DNA of 64,000 nucleotides from Anastatus disparis (taxonomy: Eukaryota; Arthropoda; Insecta; Hymenoptera; Eupelmidae), in the NCBI GenBank assembly GCA_017163975.1, contig JAFFSR010000310.1, forward strand, positions 1 through 64,000. Reading direction: 5' to 3'. Positions 44,764-56,477 of this stretch are shown one piece after another. Positions within the stretch are counted from its first letter, which is position 1, and each line of letters opens with the position of its first letter. Position numbers and translations under genes: made by a program. Under the pieces are notes generated by a model, which was not told where the DNA came from, searched no databases, and worked only from the letters and a program-made list of their open reading frames with translations.

Positions 44764-44793
44764 AGGGGGCATGCCCCCTGCGCGCAAGCGCGC
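44764..44793. repeat. Tandem GC-rich palindromes
   Basis: AGGGGGCATGCCCCCT (44764-44779) is a perfect 16 bp palindrome, followed at once by GCGCGCAAGCGCGC (44780-44793), a 6 bp-stem hairpin. Both stand out in AT-rich DNA. Confidence 0.9.
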
Positions 44794-44799
44794 CAACCC

Positions 44800-45429
44800 C
44801 CATCTTGCTTTTATAATTTAAAAAAAATATCCAAGAATTTGCAATTTTGAAAGAAATATGTAGAAATATAATTGTAATAATCTTACTATGATTCAGCTAA
44901 GTAGATGCAGGCAGACAGTAAATAAGTACACTTGATTTAATAATTCAATTATAGAGATTTTATTTGATACTTTTATAATGAACTGAATATAGTGATAGTT
45001 TTATATTCGACAGTTTTATAATGAACTAAAAATGGAAGGCAGTAATAGATATTTGAAACATTTGTGGATTAAGAAAAAAAATTTGGAAAACTGTAATGTC
45101 GGTGTTTTTTTACAAAATTAAATAAAAATTAAATTTAATTTATAAAGACTATATTTAAGTGTTAGATATTGATTTTGACTTAACAAAATTTAAATCTTAT
45201 TATTTGATTATTAAACTTCAATTTAGCTTTTTCAAAATGATATTTTCAACCCTATTTTTTAAATAAAATTATAAAATTGATAATTATTTATATGAATAAA
45301 CTTCACGATGATTACAGGATAATTAGCTAATTGTAAAAATATATTGTAACCTATTTTTCATCTATTATAAATCTTTAACTTATATGCTATCATATATCGT
45401 TATGTACAAAACTTAAAATTAGCTATTAC
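44800..45429. other. AT-rich sequence, nothing recognised
   Basis: No gene found. Confidence 0.5.
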
Positions 45430-46290
45430 CAAGTTGACTACAAGCTTAAAATCAGCTAATTTTCAGTTATTTTAAAGCTCAAATATAGCTCAATTTAGTT
45501 ATTTCCTAGCTAATTACATGCTTAAATCTAGCTAAATTTAACGCTGTAATATAGTTCTAAAAATGAGGGGCACATTTCTAACGATAACAGCGATAACAGC
45601 GGTGATATACTTTCAATAATATAGAGAGAATATAATATAAATAGATCTAAAATGCAGTTAAAAACAAATCAATATTTACCTGAAATTGCCTAAAATTACT
45701 ATAAATTCTAGATAACTGTTAGCTAATTTTAACATTAAATTTAGCTAACTTTTGATTTAATGTAGCTAACTTTTGATTGAATGTAGCTAACTTTTGATTG
45801 AATGTAGCTAACTTTTGATTGAATGTAGCTAACTTTTGATTGAATGTAGCTAACTTTAATTTAATTTTATCTGACTTCAGCTAACTTTAAGCTAACTTTT
45901 AGCTACCTTTTAGCTAATTTTCAACTAACTTTTAGCGAAATTTCAGTTAGATTCTAGCTAAATTCTAGCTAACCAAGGACAAATCGAATTCTTACACACA
46001 GCGGCAACGGCGACGGCGGAATCTGTTTATAATATAGAGAGATATAGCTAGCTTTTAGCTAAATTACAGCTAAATATATCTAAATTTCAGTCAACCTTTA
46101 GCTGATTTTCAGCTAACTTTTAGCTAACTTCTAACTAACTTATACGTGACTTTTTGCTGACTTTAAGCTTGCTTTCAGCTAAATTATAACTAAATTCATC
46201 AAAATTTTAGCTATCTTTTAGCTGATTTTAGCTGAATTTTAGCTGAATTTTAGCTGAATTTCAGCTGAATTTAAGCTAAATTTAAGAGCC
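45430..46290 (+). repeat. AGCTAA-type minisatellite with higher-order structure
   Basis: Degenerate TTTTAGCTAAC units throughout. A clean 21 bp subarray (TAGCTAACTTTTGATTGAATG) with about 5 units lies at 45757-45857. A GC-richer block (CGGCGACGGCG-like, then ATAATATAGAGAG) recurs near 45590, 46000 and 46305. Confidence 0.85.
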
Positions 46291-46299
46291 AAAAATGAG

Positions 46300-47310
46300 C
46301 GGCGTATTTCAGACGGCGACAGCGTCGACAGCAGCGATATATTGGGAATATCACTTTTTTATTATTTCAAAATCCCGTTAGTCTAAAGGTTAATTTTCTA
46401 GTATTAATAAGACTAGCTCGCTTGCTAATGCTCACTTTGTTTTATTTATAATTTACTTATGTAAAATATATTTTATAAATGAAATCTATAAAATTTTTTT
46501 ATTTAGAAGTATACTTATGTTTTATTTATTTTTTTTTAATTTACAGATATTTCTATTAACAATTGCTTGAATAATAAAAATCTCAATTATACAAGGACAG
46601 CGAATCTGGCCTGCTCTCAATAAACAATGAAACGTACATAAAATATACATTCGTTATAACTATCCTAATAGAAAAAATCAAACATGCATAAAGTGCTATG
46701 AATTATACTTTTATAGAAAGGTAACAAAATAATATTAATCAATGTATTCATAAGTCGTATTAAAATAACTTGAATGAATAATTAAATAGTACAGATAAGA
46801 ATATAAATTAATAATATTTAAAAAAAAAAATAATCTTATATACAATTTTTATCCTTTGGTATAAAGGTTGGGCCATAGTTCCGAATAATCAGCAATTTTT
46901 TAAATTACTTTAAAATTCTTTGTTACTTTCTTATTGCTGTTTTTTCATCATCTTTCAAAAGCTCTATCAAACCTGTAAATTTATTCTGGCTGTGACCATA
47001 AAAATTTTCATTGCAAGTAATATTTGCATTTTATGTTTTTTTTTAAATTTATATGCTGTGATTACTTGGCATCAATATATTATATAATGATTATAATAAT
47101 GCGTGACCAAAAATCAACACACTGTCAAATGAACACGCACGCAACAGTTGTAGTGTTGCGATGTTGTTAGATATAATATTTATATCTAATGAGTCATATG
47201 AGAACTACGGATAATCTGCTTTGACTTGTGTAGTAAGGATAAGACTTCCTTAAAATGTAGATATGCAATATGTAAATCCTATATTATATTAGAGTGAAAC
47301 CACGTTTTTG
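46300..47310. other. AT-rich sequence
   Basis: Nothing except the foldback remnant at 46574-46613. Confidence 0.5.
46574..46613. mobile_element. Single-end remnant of the TTAA foldback family
   Basis: The - strand reads GAGAGCAGGCCAGATTCGCT then GTCCTTGTATAAT, close to the end of the copies at 11946 and 17485. No partner end nearby. Confidence 0.55.
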
Positions 47311-47312
47311 TA

Positions 47313-47355
47313 CGGATCTCCGGTTCTCCAGTTCTCCGGTTCTCCGGTTCTCCGC
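47313..47355 (+). repeat. 9 bp tandem repeat TTCTCCGGT
   Basis: Five units, one with A for G. Confidence 0.9.
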
Positions 47356-47399
47356 TCTTTTCAAATGTGTCTAATCTTTTTTTAATAGGAGTAGCAACT

Positions 47400-48830
47400 T
47401 TTTTTTGGCCTTATATTTTTGGGCCCAATAATTTTTTCTTCTCTATATTTTTTGAGCCATATATTTTTTTGGGCCTTATATTTTTTTGGGCCCAATAATT
47501 TTTTCTTCTCTACATTTTTTGAGCATTATATTTTCTTGGGCTTTTTTTGGGCCTAATATTATTTTGGATCCAATAATTTTTTTGTCTCAATATTTTTTGA
47601 GCATTATATTTTCTTGGGCCTTTTTTTTGGGCCTAATATTTTTTTGGGCTTTATATTTTCTTGAGCCTTATATTTTTTTCGAACGTATACATTTTTTGGG
47701 CTTTATATTTTTCGGGCCCAATGATTTTTTCTTCTCTATATTTTTTAAGCCTTATATTTTTTGGGCCCAATAATTTTTTTTTGTATTTTTTGCACATTAT
47801 ATTATCTTGGGCCTTTTTTTTGTGCCCAGTATTTTTCGGGTCTTATGTTTTCTTGGGCCTTATATTTTTTTGGAACTTATACTTTTTTATGGGCTCTACA
47901 TTTTTTGGGCCCAATACTTTTTCCTTCTCTATATTCTTTAAGCCCTTTATTTTTTTGTGCCTCTTATTTTTTTGGGCCCAAAAATTTTTCTTTTTTATAT
48001 TTTTTGAGCATTATATTTTCTTCTGCTTTTTTTCGGTCTAATATTTTTTTTGGCCCAATAATTTTTTTGTCTCTATATTTTTTGAGCATTATATTTTCTT
48101 GGGCCTTTTTTTGGGCCTAATATTTTTTTGGGCTTTATATTTTCTTGAGCCTTATATTTTTTTTTATGTATACATTTCTTTGGGCTTTATATTTTTTGGG
48201 TCCAATGATTTTTTCTTCTCTATATTTTTTAAGCCTTATATTTTTTGGGCCCAATATTTTTTTTTTATATTTTCTGCACATTGTATTATCTTATGCCTTT
48301 TATTTTTTTGTGCCCAGTATTTTTCGGGTCTTATATTTTCTTGACCCTTATATTTTTTTGGAACTTATACTTTTTTTGTGCCTTACATTTTTTGGGCCCA
48401 ATAATTTTTTCTTCTCTATATTTTTTGAGCATTATATTTTCTTAGGCTTTTTTTCGGCCTAATATTTTTTGGGCTTAATAAATTTTTGGTCCATATTTTT
48501 TGAGCATTATATTTTCTTGGGCCTTTTTTTTAAGCCTAATATTTGTTTGGGCTCCATATTTTCTTGAACCTTATATTTTTTTTGGACGTATACATTTTTT
48601 TGGGCTTTATATTTTTTGGGCCCAATGATTTTTTCTTCTCTATATTTTTCAAGCCTTATATTTTTTTAGCCTAATATTTTTTTTTATATTTTCTGCACAT
48701 TATATTATCTTGGGTCTTTTATTTTTTTGTGCCCAGTATTTTTCGGGTCTTATATTTTCTTGGGCCTTATATTTTTTTGGAACTTATACTTTTTTTGTGC
48801 CTTACATTTTTTGGGCCCTTTAATTTTTGT
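47400..48830 (+). repeat. TTTTTTGGGCC-type satellite with higher-order units of about 420-480 bp
   Basis: Words such as TTTTTTGGGCCCAATAA and ATTATATTTTCTTGGGCC recur. A composite unit starting CTTGGGCCTTTTTTT occurs at about 47618, 48098 and 48516, so the array has a higher-order period. Phe/Leu/Ile-rich open frames here are artefacts. Confidence 0.9.
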
Positions 48831-49149
48831 TTTCTAAAAATGTTTCTTTTCTATGAATGTTTCTAAGATTAAAATTTTTTAATTGATCTAGATCCAAATA
48901 ACTTTTTTATATTGTTTGCTACCGTGAACAAAAGATACCAGAAAAGAATTATTTTATAAAAAATAGTGAAGCATTAATAATTTGAAGATATCATAATTTT
49001 GTGCCTTATCTTTAGGGCCTTAATTTTTTATGGTTGCTATATTTTTATCCTAATTTTTTGGGCTTTATTTTTTCAGTCTTTTTTTTAAGTCTTATTTTCT
49101 ATTTAATTTTTGAGCTCAATTAATAATTTATTCAGTCATTCATATGGTT
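48831..49149. other. AT-rich sequence
   Basis: Decayed continuation of the T-rich repeat (TTTTTGGGC words to about 49110); nothing else seen. Confidence 0.5.
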
Positions 49150-49320
49150 TTTTCCATGTGACATATGTCAAGTCGGCATTTTTTGCTTAATGACAATATT
49201 TTGTATGTTTTTATTGCTTTAATTTTTGTATTTTTTACATATATGACTAGAGGAATCGATTGTATTTTTGATATGTAAATGAGTAAATAAATTCTTATAA
49301 GCATTGATTATAAGTACCAA
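49150..49320. mobile_element. Relict half of the foldback type at 7039-7466
   Basis: Contains TGTCAAGTCGGCATTTTTTG, then ATATGACTAGAGGAA and AAATTCTTATAAGCA, which match, inverted and in order, the interior of 7039-7466. Confidence 0.6.
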
Positions 49321-49660
49321 ACTAGGTCTCTCTCTCTCTTGCTCTCTTACATTTTCTCTCGATTTCCTACGTTTTCTCACGCTTTTTCATGCTTTTTCTC
49401 GCATTTGCACGTATTGCTCCCTTACGCTTCTTTGTTCTTCCATGCATTCACTTCTTTTCTGTCTCTTGCTGTCTTTTTCGCTTGCCGTCGCTTTTTGTTT
49501 TTTCTTTGTTCTTTTTCTTACTCTATCTTGCTTTTCTGGTTTTTTACAGCTTCTTGCATATTTATCCTCTCTTGCATTTTTATTTTTTAGTCTAATAAAG
49601 CATTTCATCCAAGCCTGTTATTTTTTAAGGGATTCGTCAGTTGAGCGTTTTTTTTAAGTT
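49321..49660 (+). repeat. Pyrimidine-rich low-complexity tract
   Basis: CTCTCTCTTGCTCTCTTAC and TTTTCTCGC words. Ser/Phe/Leu-rich open frames are compositional. Confidence 0.75.
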
Positions 49661-49760
49661 TTTTTTATAACAGGCTCTGCTCCAGATGCTTATTTGCATA
49701 ATATTTAGCAACAATTATCAAGCAGTTGATTTGACTATGTATATTTATGTACAGCCAGAA

Positions 49761-50252
49761 CAACAGCGCATCCCCATATGCAGACGATTCAACAGCGCAT
49801 CACCATATGTAGCCGATTAAACAGCGCATCCCTATATGCAGCCGATTCAACAGCGCATTTCCATATGCAGTTGATTCAACAGCGCATTCCTATATGCAGC
49901 CGATTTAACAGCGCATCCCCACACAGAAAGAAATTTGGCATTAGGAGATTTTAATGTCTTTTGAAATACTAAATGTAATTATAACTAACATTACTATTTT
50001 TGAATTTGTAAATAAAATAAGTGGTAATTTTTTACTTCAACGTTCCTTGTAATATAGGATTCAATGTATACGGTATTTCAAAACTTCTTGTAATGGTATA
50101 TTACAATTTTTAGAAAAACGCTTTACTGAATTCGATATATATTATTTCTGAAATCGTACACGAACAAAATATGGTAATTATTTATTGCCAAATTTCGTTC
50201 CGTGCACATGCAGCCGATTCAACAGCGCATCCCCATATGAGCCGATTGTACT
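49761..50252 (+). repeat. 29 bp tandem repeat, about 7 units, split by an insertion
   Basis: Unit CAGCCGATTCAACAGCGCAT plus CCCCATATG. Six units at 49761-49920 and more at 50207-50252; a single diverged unit near 50600-50640. The break is the element 49922-50204. Adjacent repeats with no unique spacers, so not CRISPR. Confidence 0.88.
49922..50204. mobile_element. Short TIR element in the 29 bp tandem repeat
   Basis: 283 bp with inverted ends CACAGAAAGAAATTTGGCA and inverse CACGGAACGAAATTTGGCA. Repeat units resume directly after it. A 2 bp CA duplication is possible. Confidence 0.7.
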
Positions 50253-50265
50253 GTGAATTTTTAAA

Positions 50266-50594
50266 TCCCGGTCAAAAAAAACATCTATAAATGTAGCTAA
50301 AAATATAGATAAAGAAAATACAGCTATATTGATGTGTATTATAGCTATATTCATGTGTTTCTTAGCTGTATATTTATGAGAAATATAGCTAGATTTTCAG
50401 CTATATTTCTAGCTATAATGGGCTAACATTGGGATTATACCTATAAAGATAGGTAAAAATATTGCTGAAAATCTAGCTATATTTCTCATAGATATACAGC
50501 TAAAAAAACACGTAAATATAGCTGTAATACACAATGTAGCTATATTTTTACCTATATTTTTTAGCTATATTTATAGATGTTTTTTTTGCAGGGA
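50266..50594. mobile_element. Foldback element, arms rich in TAGCTATATTT
   Basis: 329 bp nearly palindromic, ends TCCCGGTCAAAAAAAACATC and inverse TCCCTGCAAAAAAAACATC. No coding capacity; no clear target duplication. Confidence 0.8.
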
Positions 50595-50764
50595 TGCAAT
50601 CTATATTACTGCGCATTTCCATGTACAGTCAATTCATCAGTGCTTTTAAAATGCATCATGATTTTGAATATTATATCAAATATTATTATATTAGATATCA
50701 TAATATTTTTATTATATAAATATTTACAATATTATTTATAATATTTCTGAAACTATTTTCTTTG

Positions 50765-52403
50765 CATGTTAAAAGGGATATCTTCTTTAGATGGAGATGA
50801 AATTATTCTTGGAATAAAAACTAATTGACCTTTGTTTTTTCCACTTGCCAATTCAGCTTGGATAGAATATCTTAGTAGGTTTTTTTACTATTAACCTTGT
50901 CCCGTTACAAAGTCTCTCATTGACATTAAAATTTCTCAAAAGAATTATAATAGCTCCTACTTTTAAATATAATTTATGTGGTGGAAGTCCATTAGGAATT
51001 AACGTATTTAAAAATTCTGTAGGCAATATAACATCTAAATTTTCTTTGTTATCATCTTCGGCTGTATCAATACTTAAATTTTCAACATAGTCTCCTTCTA
51101 TTATATTCAAAACGTCGTTATTGATTTGAATAACATCATTATTTTTAGGAGCCAAAATAACTTTATCTATTAGATTTTCACTATTTATTTTTATTTTATT
51201 TCCAAATATTTCTTCGACAAGATGTTCTCTAATGATAAGATTTTCTGGTATAGCACTTAGTTTATTATCATCTTCAAAAAGATTAAGACGTTTTCCTTCT
51301 CCGATATCTAATAACCATTGTTTGAAATTATTATCATTATCTGAAACTCCCAGATTTTCACTTAATGTCGTACGCATACAATTTTGCCATAATATCTAAA
51401 TTTAACCGAATTTTCTATAATATTAGAACGACTTCCATGTCGAACAATTGGTAATATTTGCCTAAAATCTCCTGATACAGTTACAGTTTCACCACCGAAG
51501 GGTTGGTGTTGTACATCACATAAATCTTGAAAAAGACGATCAACTGCCTCAAAAGCAAATTTGGAAGTCATAGATATTTCATCCTTCTGCAGAGTTAGGC
51601 TTAACATTACATGTTGTGCAATCTGTTATATTCAACAGTAGTTCAAATGTTGTGTGCACTGTTTTTCCATCAATCAATAAATTCGCTGCTATACTTGTCC
51701 AAGCAACACATAAGTAACGTATATTATGATATTTAAAATGAGCTATTAAAAAGTTAAGTTAATAACTTTTTCCTATTCCACCTGGTCCATCAATAAAAAT
51801 ACATTTTTGTTTATTTTGATTTAAACTTTCTATAGTAGAGTCAAATCTTTGTCTTTGTTTCTCTTTTAAGGAATTTATTTTTGTTTCCAATTCATTTAGA
51901 ATATCATCATTATAATTTAAAATTGTTTCATCATCATTATCTTCTATGTATCTGCTTATGTTAGGTAAATTAAAATCATTTAAAGGAAATCCATTGATGC
52001 GTAAATTATTTTGAATAACATTTAATGCCAATATTTCGTCTATATCTTTTTCGTATTAAGGATGATGAGACTTATCTTTATATTTTTCGTATAAATCTCG
52101 TGCATTTATGGGATTATGAAAAATGCAAGTAAAAGCGAATAATTCACAAAGAGCATGAGGGAATTCTGTTAATGATGCTTCCTCTAAACATCGGTCCCAT
52201 TCTTCATTTTCATCAATTAATTGTTTAGCTCTAGCTGCTTCATAAAACGAAGTATATATTGCATTATGAATAGTCCGTAAATCTTCAAAAGATGTAGCGC
52301 CTTTGACATGTGATAGTGATAATCTAATAAAGTAGCGTTCTCTATCTTTTGGATTTACCAAATACATTCTACTAACTAGGAGAGTATTAGACCTCCGGAT
52401 CAC
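50765..52403 (-). pseudogene. Helitron helicase domain (SF1, PIF1-like)
   Basis: In reading direction: 52403-52056 is the linker (MYLVNPKDRERYFIRLSLSHVKGATSFEDLRTI is a Helitron hallmark block); 52031-51759 ends with Walker A (DGPGGIGKSY); 51607-51362 carries the motif III region GETVTVSGDFRQILPIV; 51377-50853 carries ILAPKN, ILPTEFLNTLIPNGLPPHKL and LCNGTRL; then FIPRI near 50790. The segments are in different frames, so there are several indels. The Walker B area lies in the damaged gap between 51759 and 51607. The end is cut at PFNMQRK. Confidence 0.85.
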
Positions 52404-53039
52404 GGATTTTGCTTAAACGTTGGGATAAGTTTTCAGATGTCAAAATATGAAAGGAAACAAAATTTTAGACCCCAACGCTCAATATTTCCCTAGTTACAGG
52501 CAATTAAAGAAAATCACTAAAAAAGTTACTAGATTTTCAAACGCATATAGTTTCTTAGCATTGATAGCTAGGAGCTTGAAACTTTTTTTAAATGAAAGCT
52601 GAGCTCAAATCCTTTTGAAATAGTAGTTATAGCATGTCAAAATATTATTTTTTCCCAAAGTTATAGCGTGATAAACATTGGACCTGATTTTTCTTTTTAA
52701 AACATTAATTAATAACAAAAGCTGAAATTGGGTCTAATGTTTATTACGCTATGACTTTGGGAAAAAATAATATTTTGACATGCTATAACTACTATTTCGA
52801 AAGGATTTGAGCTCAGCTTTCATTTAAAAAAAGTTTCAAGCTCCTAGCTATCAATGCTAAGAAACTATATGCGTTTGAAAATCTAGTAACTTTTTTAGTG
52901 ATTTTCTTTAATTGCCTGTAACTAGGGAAACATTGAGCGTTGGGGTCTAAAATTTTGTTTCCTTTCATATTTTGACATCTGAAAACTTATCCCGAAGTTT
53001 GAGCAAAATCCGTGATCCGGAGGTCTGATACTCTCCTAG
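52376..53039. mobile_element. PIF/Harbinger-type MITE inserted in the Helitron
   Basis: 664 bp near-perfect palindrome, ends CTAGGAGAGTATTAGACCTC and inverse. TAA flanks both sides (52373-52375, 53040-53042), the TWA target of PIF/Harbinger. It sits between the Rep end and the helicase-linker start. Confidence 0.82.
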
Positions 53040-53151
53040 TAAATATTAGTTTCCTCATTTTTTTTCTTTTATTCCACTTTTTTAGTTTTTCGTCAAATGT
53101 ATAAAAATGCGGTATTTCTATATACAAGTAATCTCGAGCTTCTAAATCTTC

Positions 53152-54235
53152 TCAATTCAATCCGAAATATGCTGTTAATGTTGTTCCCACATTTTTCTGC
53201 ATGATCGTTTCTTCTTTTCCTTCTTTAAAAAATACATTTTGTTGATTTTCTTTATGAACGATTAGTCTTTTTAAAGTATGTGAAATAACATGTAAAAGAT
53301 ATTCTAATAATCTGTGCATTGCTTCAGACGGACATAAATATCGTGTATTTATGTATTGTTGTATTTCATCATATTCATATTCAACATTTTCATTATTATC
53401 ATTTTGAAAAGTGTCTTTGTCTTCTGTTTGGAAATCAACATTCACTTCGCGTATTTTAATGTATGCACAATCATGACCTTTATACCAATAAAATAAATAT
53501 TTAATGCATTGTACAGTGGAACATACTTCTACATTTATATGTGCATTAAATTTTAATAATAAGTGAGGATTATAAGGAACAACAAATCCATTATCTGCTA
53601 CTCTTTCTGTAAATTCATTCTTAAAAATTATTTTGACGCCATCATTTTTACGTTTGTATAACGGATAGCCATTAAATTCAAATTCTGTTAAATCATTAAA
53701 TTTTTTTGGGAAACTTTTTGTACATTGTTTCGTATTTTTATCCATACATGGACAATTTATATTTTGCATACCACAGGGACCGTGTATCATAAATTGCTTA
53801 ACAATACTATATAATTTCGGATAAATATCTTTATTTGGGATTTCTGCACTTATTATTTCATCAACTTTTTCGGGAGTGTTAATTTTATCATTTTTATCTA
53901 AGAATAATAACATATGCATATGTGGTAATCCTCGTTTTTGAAATTCAATAACGTAACTATACACAACACATTTTCCAAATATTCCTCTTTTAATTACTAA
54001 ATCTTTGCATTCTTCCACTTTTTGATGAAATACTTTTGTTACAATATCCGGCCTATCTATTGAATTTTCATAATTTCCCAAGTTTTCAATAATTTCTTTC
54101 CAATGTGGATTTTACGTTATAGTTGAAAAAAGGTCAGGTTTACCATGATAATTTACAAGCGTCATCGATCCCATGTAATTTTGTTTCATAAATCGTGGAC
54201 CACCTGTAAAATTTGATGGTAATATGACCATTTAT
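53152..54235 (-). pseudogene. Helitron Rep (HUH nuclease) domain
   Basis: Starts in the PSNFTGGPRFMKQNYMGSM block near 54210, passes one TAA at about 54107, then NPHWKEI and a 309-codon frame from 54081. The HUH motif is GLPHMHMLL (His at about residues 54 and 56 of that frame). The Cys-rich HGPCG...CPCM segment follows at about 100-112. The catalytic Tyr region reads KYLFYWYKGHD (about 194-204), one residue shorter than the usual KYLxKYxxKG pattern, so a Tyr may be displaced. A TGA after YFGLN, where the frame continues with EDLEARDYLYIEIPHFYTF, looks like a CGA to TGA change. Confidence 0.85.
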
Positions 54236-54356
54236 CCAATTTTTGACGATTCTAATTCTTTTTTGTTATGTAAATAGTCCATTACTCCTTTGTAACAATC
54301 ACTTCTTGATATATTTTGATTCTTTTGTATAAAATATAATCTAGAAGTTTCACCTT

Positions 54357-54545
54357 TTACAAGTTTGCATTAATGATTGCCTGATGAGATATTTTTCCCA
54401 ATTTGAGGTGGAGATTTAATTCATTTCTAATACTAAATCTATAATTATAAAATTGCAAATTTGAAATATTAGTTGTTCCAAATTCACTTTTCATATTTGG
54501 TAACCATCCATAACCACCATTAGGATGAATTAGCGGATATGTCAT
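54357..54545 (-). pseudogene. Helitron-like N domain fragment
   Basis: Reads YPLIHPNGGYGWLP...YNYRFSIRNE, the conserved block that precedes Rep in Helitrons. It is joined to Rep by damaged sequence. Confidence 0.75.
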
Positions 54546-54800
54546 AGGATCTGTATGTTTGTTAATTGTTAGTATACTAATTGGTCTTTCATACTTAGAG
54601 TGAATGACAATATCACGTTTGATAGGAGGAAGATCATCTTTTACAACATATACTATCGCGACTTCATTACAGGTAGGTACATTATATCAATTTTTATCCA
54701 AATTGTTATTGCGGACAATAGACATTGTAACTGTTCTTGGAGGACAATTGATTTTTGCACATCGTTGTAGTTCTTCTTTTTCTACTTCATACATCATTTT

Positions 54801-55388
54801 TTAGGCTTTTGCATAAGGGTTAATGTTTCTTATCAAATTATCTAATTCTTTTAATAATACTAAATCTGTATTGAATTGTTTACGTTCAATCCTTGCGATT
54901 TCATTATCTACAACATATAATTGTCCATATTTACGTGCTTCATCTTTATTAGGATGCAAAGCATACACATTATGATAAATTTGTCCACATATTTTCATAA
55001 CTTGTGGTTCTTTACCTGTCAATTTATCAAAATTAGCACCAAAACTTGCGAACGCTAAAGCATTATTGTATAATCTTACATTTTGTCGAAAATCAATACT
55101 TTCTTTTGTACGTTCGGTTGCTAAAAGTTTTAATCGTTCAGGGTAAGTAAGATTGTCTAACAATTCCACCTTACCTTTATGACAACAATTGAAGAAATCT
55201 TTACTTTTACTATATTCGAAAGCAAAATGCTTTGCATCACAATAAACACATGGATGTGTCATGGAGCCAATGTAATTTTCAGATATAACATTTTTATCAA
55301 AATATATATTTGCAATACAACCTATGAGTTTAGAATTACTTTCTTCTGCTAGAACTTTTTCATTCAATTTCTTTAATTTTTTTCCCAT
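54801..55388 (-). pseudogene. Helitron Cys-rich N-terminal region
   Basis: 195 codons. Contains CVYCDAKHFAFE...FFNCCHKGKVEL, the paired-Cys block typical of Helitron proteins, then LKLLATERTKESIDFRQNVRLYNNALAFASFGAN, also typical, and a QIYHNVYALHP...YGQLYVVD segment. The frame is intact here. Confidence 0.82.
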
Positions 55389-55480
55389 TATGTCCTCAAT
55401 TTGTTATTACAAATATTATTATTGTTATTTTCAATATAATAATCAATGTCTTCAATTTTTAATTGTTTACACTTTATAAG

Positions 55481-56316
55481 TTACGTTTTTAATTGATAAG
55501 AATCATATTTATATTTTCGCTTTCTCTCATCTGTTGGTTTATTCATTCCAAAATTATAATTAAAATGTTGAAATTGGTAAAAATCATTATTCATTTGCGT
55601 TTTGTCAATAACATCTGAAATTTTCAATTGTTGATCTTCAATTTTTTCAATTATTTCCATTTTATCATATTCAAAATAATGTTCATTTTTTAATTTTCTA
55701 TAAGTTTTTGTTTTGCGTAATGCTTCTTTTTCACGTAGCTGTTTCAATTTATCAGTACTTACATTTAAAATCGATTTTACTTTTGCTATTCTATTCTCTT
55801 CTAATATTTTTTCATATTTATGTGATTGTTCTTTTTTTAATTTTATATAAGCTTCTTCTTTTCGTGAAGCCTCACTCGCACGTATTTGTTCCGATTCACC
55901 ATTACTTTTTTTCCTTTGATTCCATTTTGGTTTTCTTATTTTTTTTTAACTTTTCTATATATTTATTTGGTTCAAAATATTTTGATTTTATTTAAGCTTT
56001 TTTCTTACGTGAAGCCTAACTCGCACGTATTTGTTCCAATTCATCATTACTTTTTTTTCCTTGGATTCCGTTTTGTTTTTTTAGTATTTTTTAACTATTC
56101 TATATATTTATTTGGTTCAGAATCTTTTAATTTTACATAAGCTTCTTTCTTACGTGAAGCCTCATCAGAACGCATTTGTTCTAATTGATCATTACTTTTC
56201 ATTTTCTTGGATTCTAATTTCGTTTTCTTAGTATTTTCTAAAATTTCTTTATATTTATTTGGTTGTTCCATTTTCATTTTTAAATAAGCTTTTTTTTCGT
56301 AAAGCATCATTGACAC
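55481..56316 (-). pseudogene. Tandem coiled-coil repeats of the Helitron N-terminus
   Basis: A unit of about 110-130 bp recurs, encoding EASRKKEAYVKLKDSEPNKY-like sequence, at about 55740-56300 in changing frames. Charged, Lys/Glu-rich, likely coiled coil. Such repeats precede the zinc-finger region in many Helitrons. Confidence 0.65.
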
Positions 56317-56477
56317 GCTTTTGTTCTAATTTTTCATTTTTTTTTCCTGCATTTTTGTAATTTTCTGTTCATTGCAATTTTTCGATATTTATTCGATTTT
56401 TCTGTCACCTTTTTCTTAATCAATTTTGTTATACATGAAGATTTCTTGTTATCTATTTCTTTTAATTATTTTCTTTC

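Noticed and set aside
47486..48462. Phe/Leu/Ile-rich open frames that look like membrane proteins
   Set aside because: They follow the TTTTTTGGGCC satellite and repeat with its period.
49761..49920. Regular 29 bp repeats resembling a CRISPR array
   Set aside because: Units are directly adjacent without unique spacers, and the context is eukaryotic.
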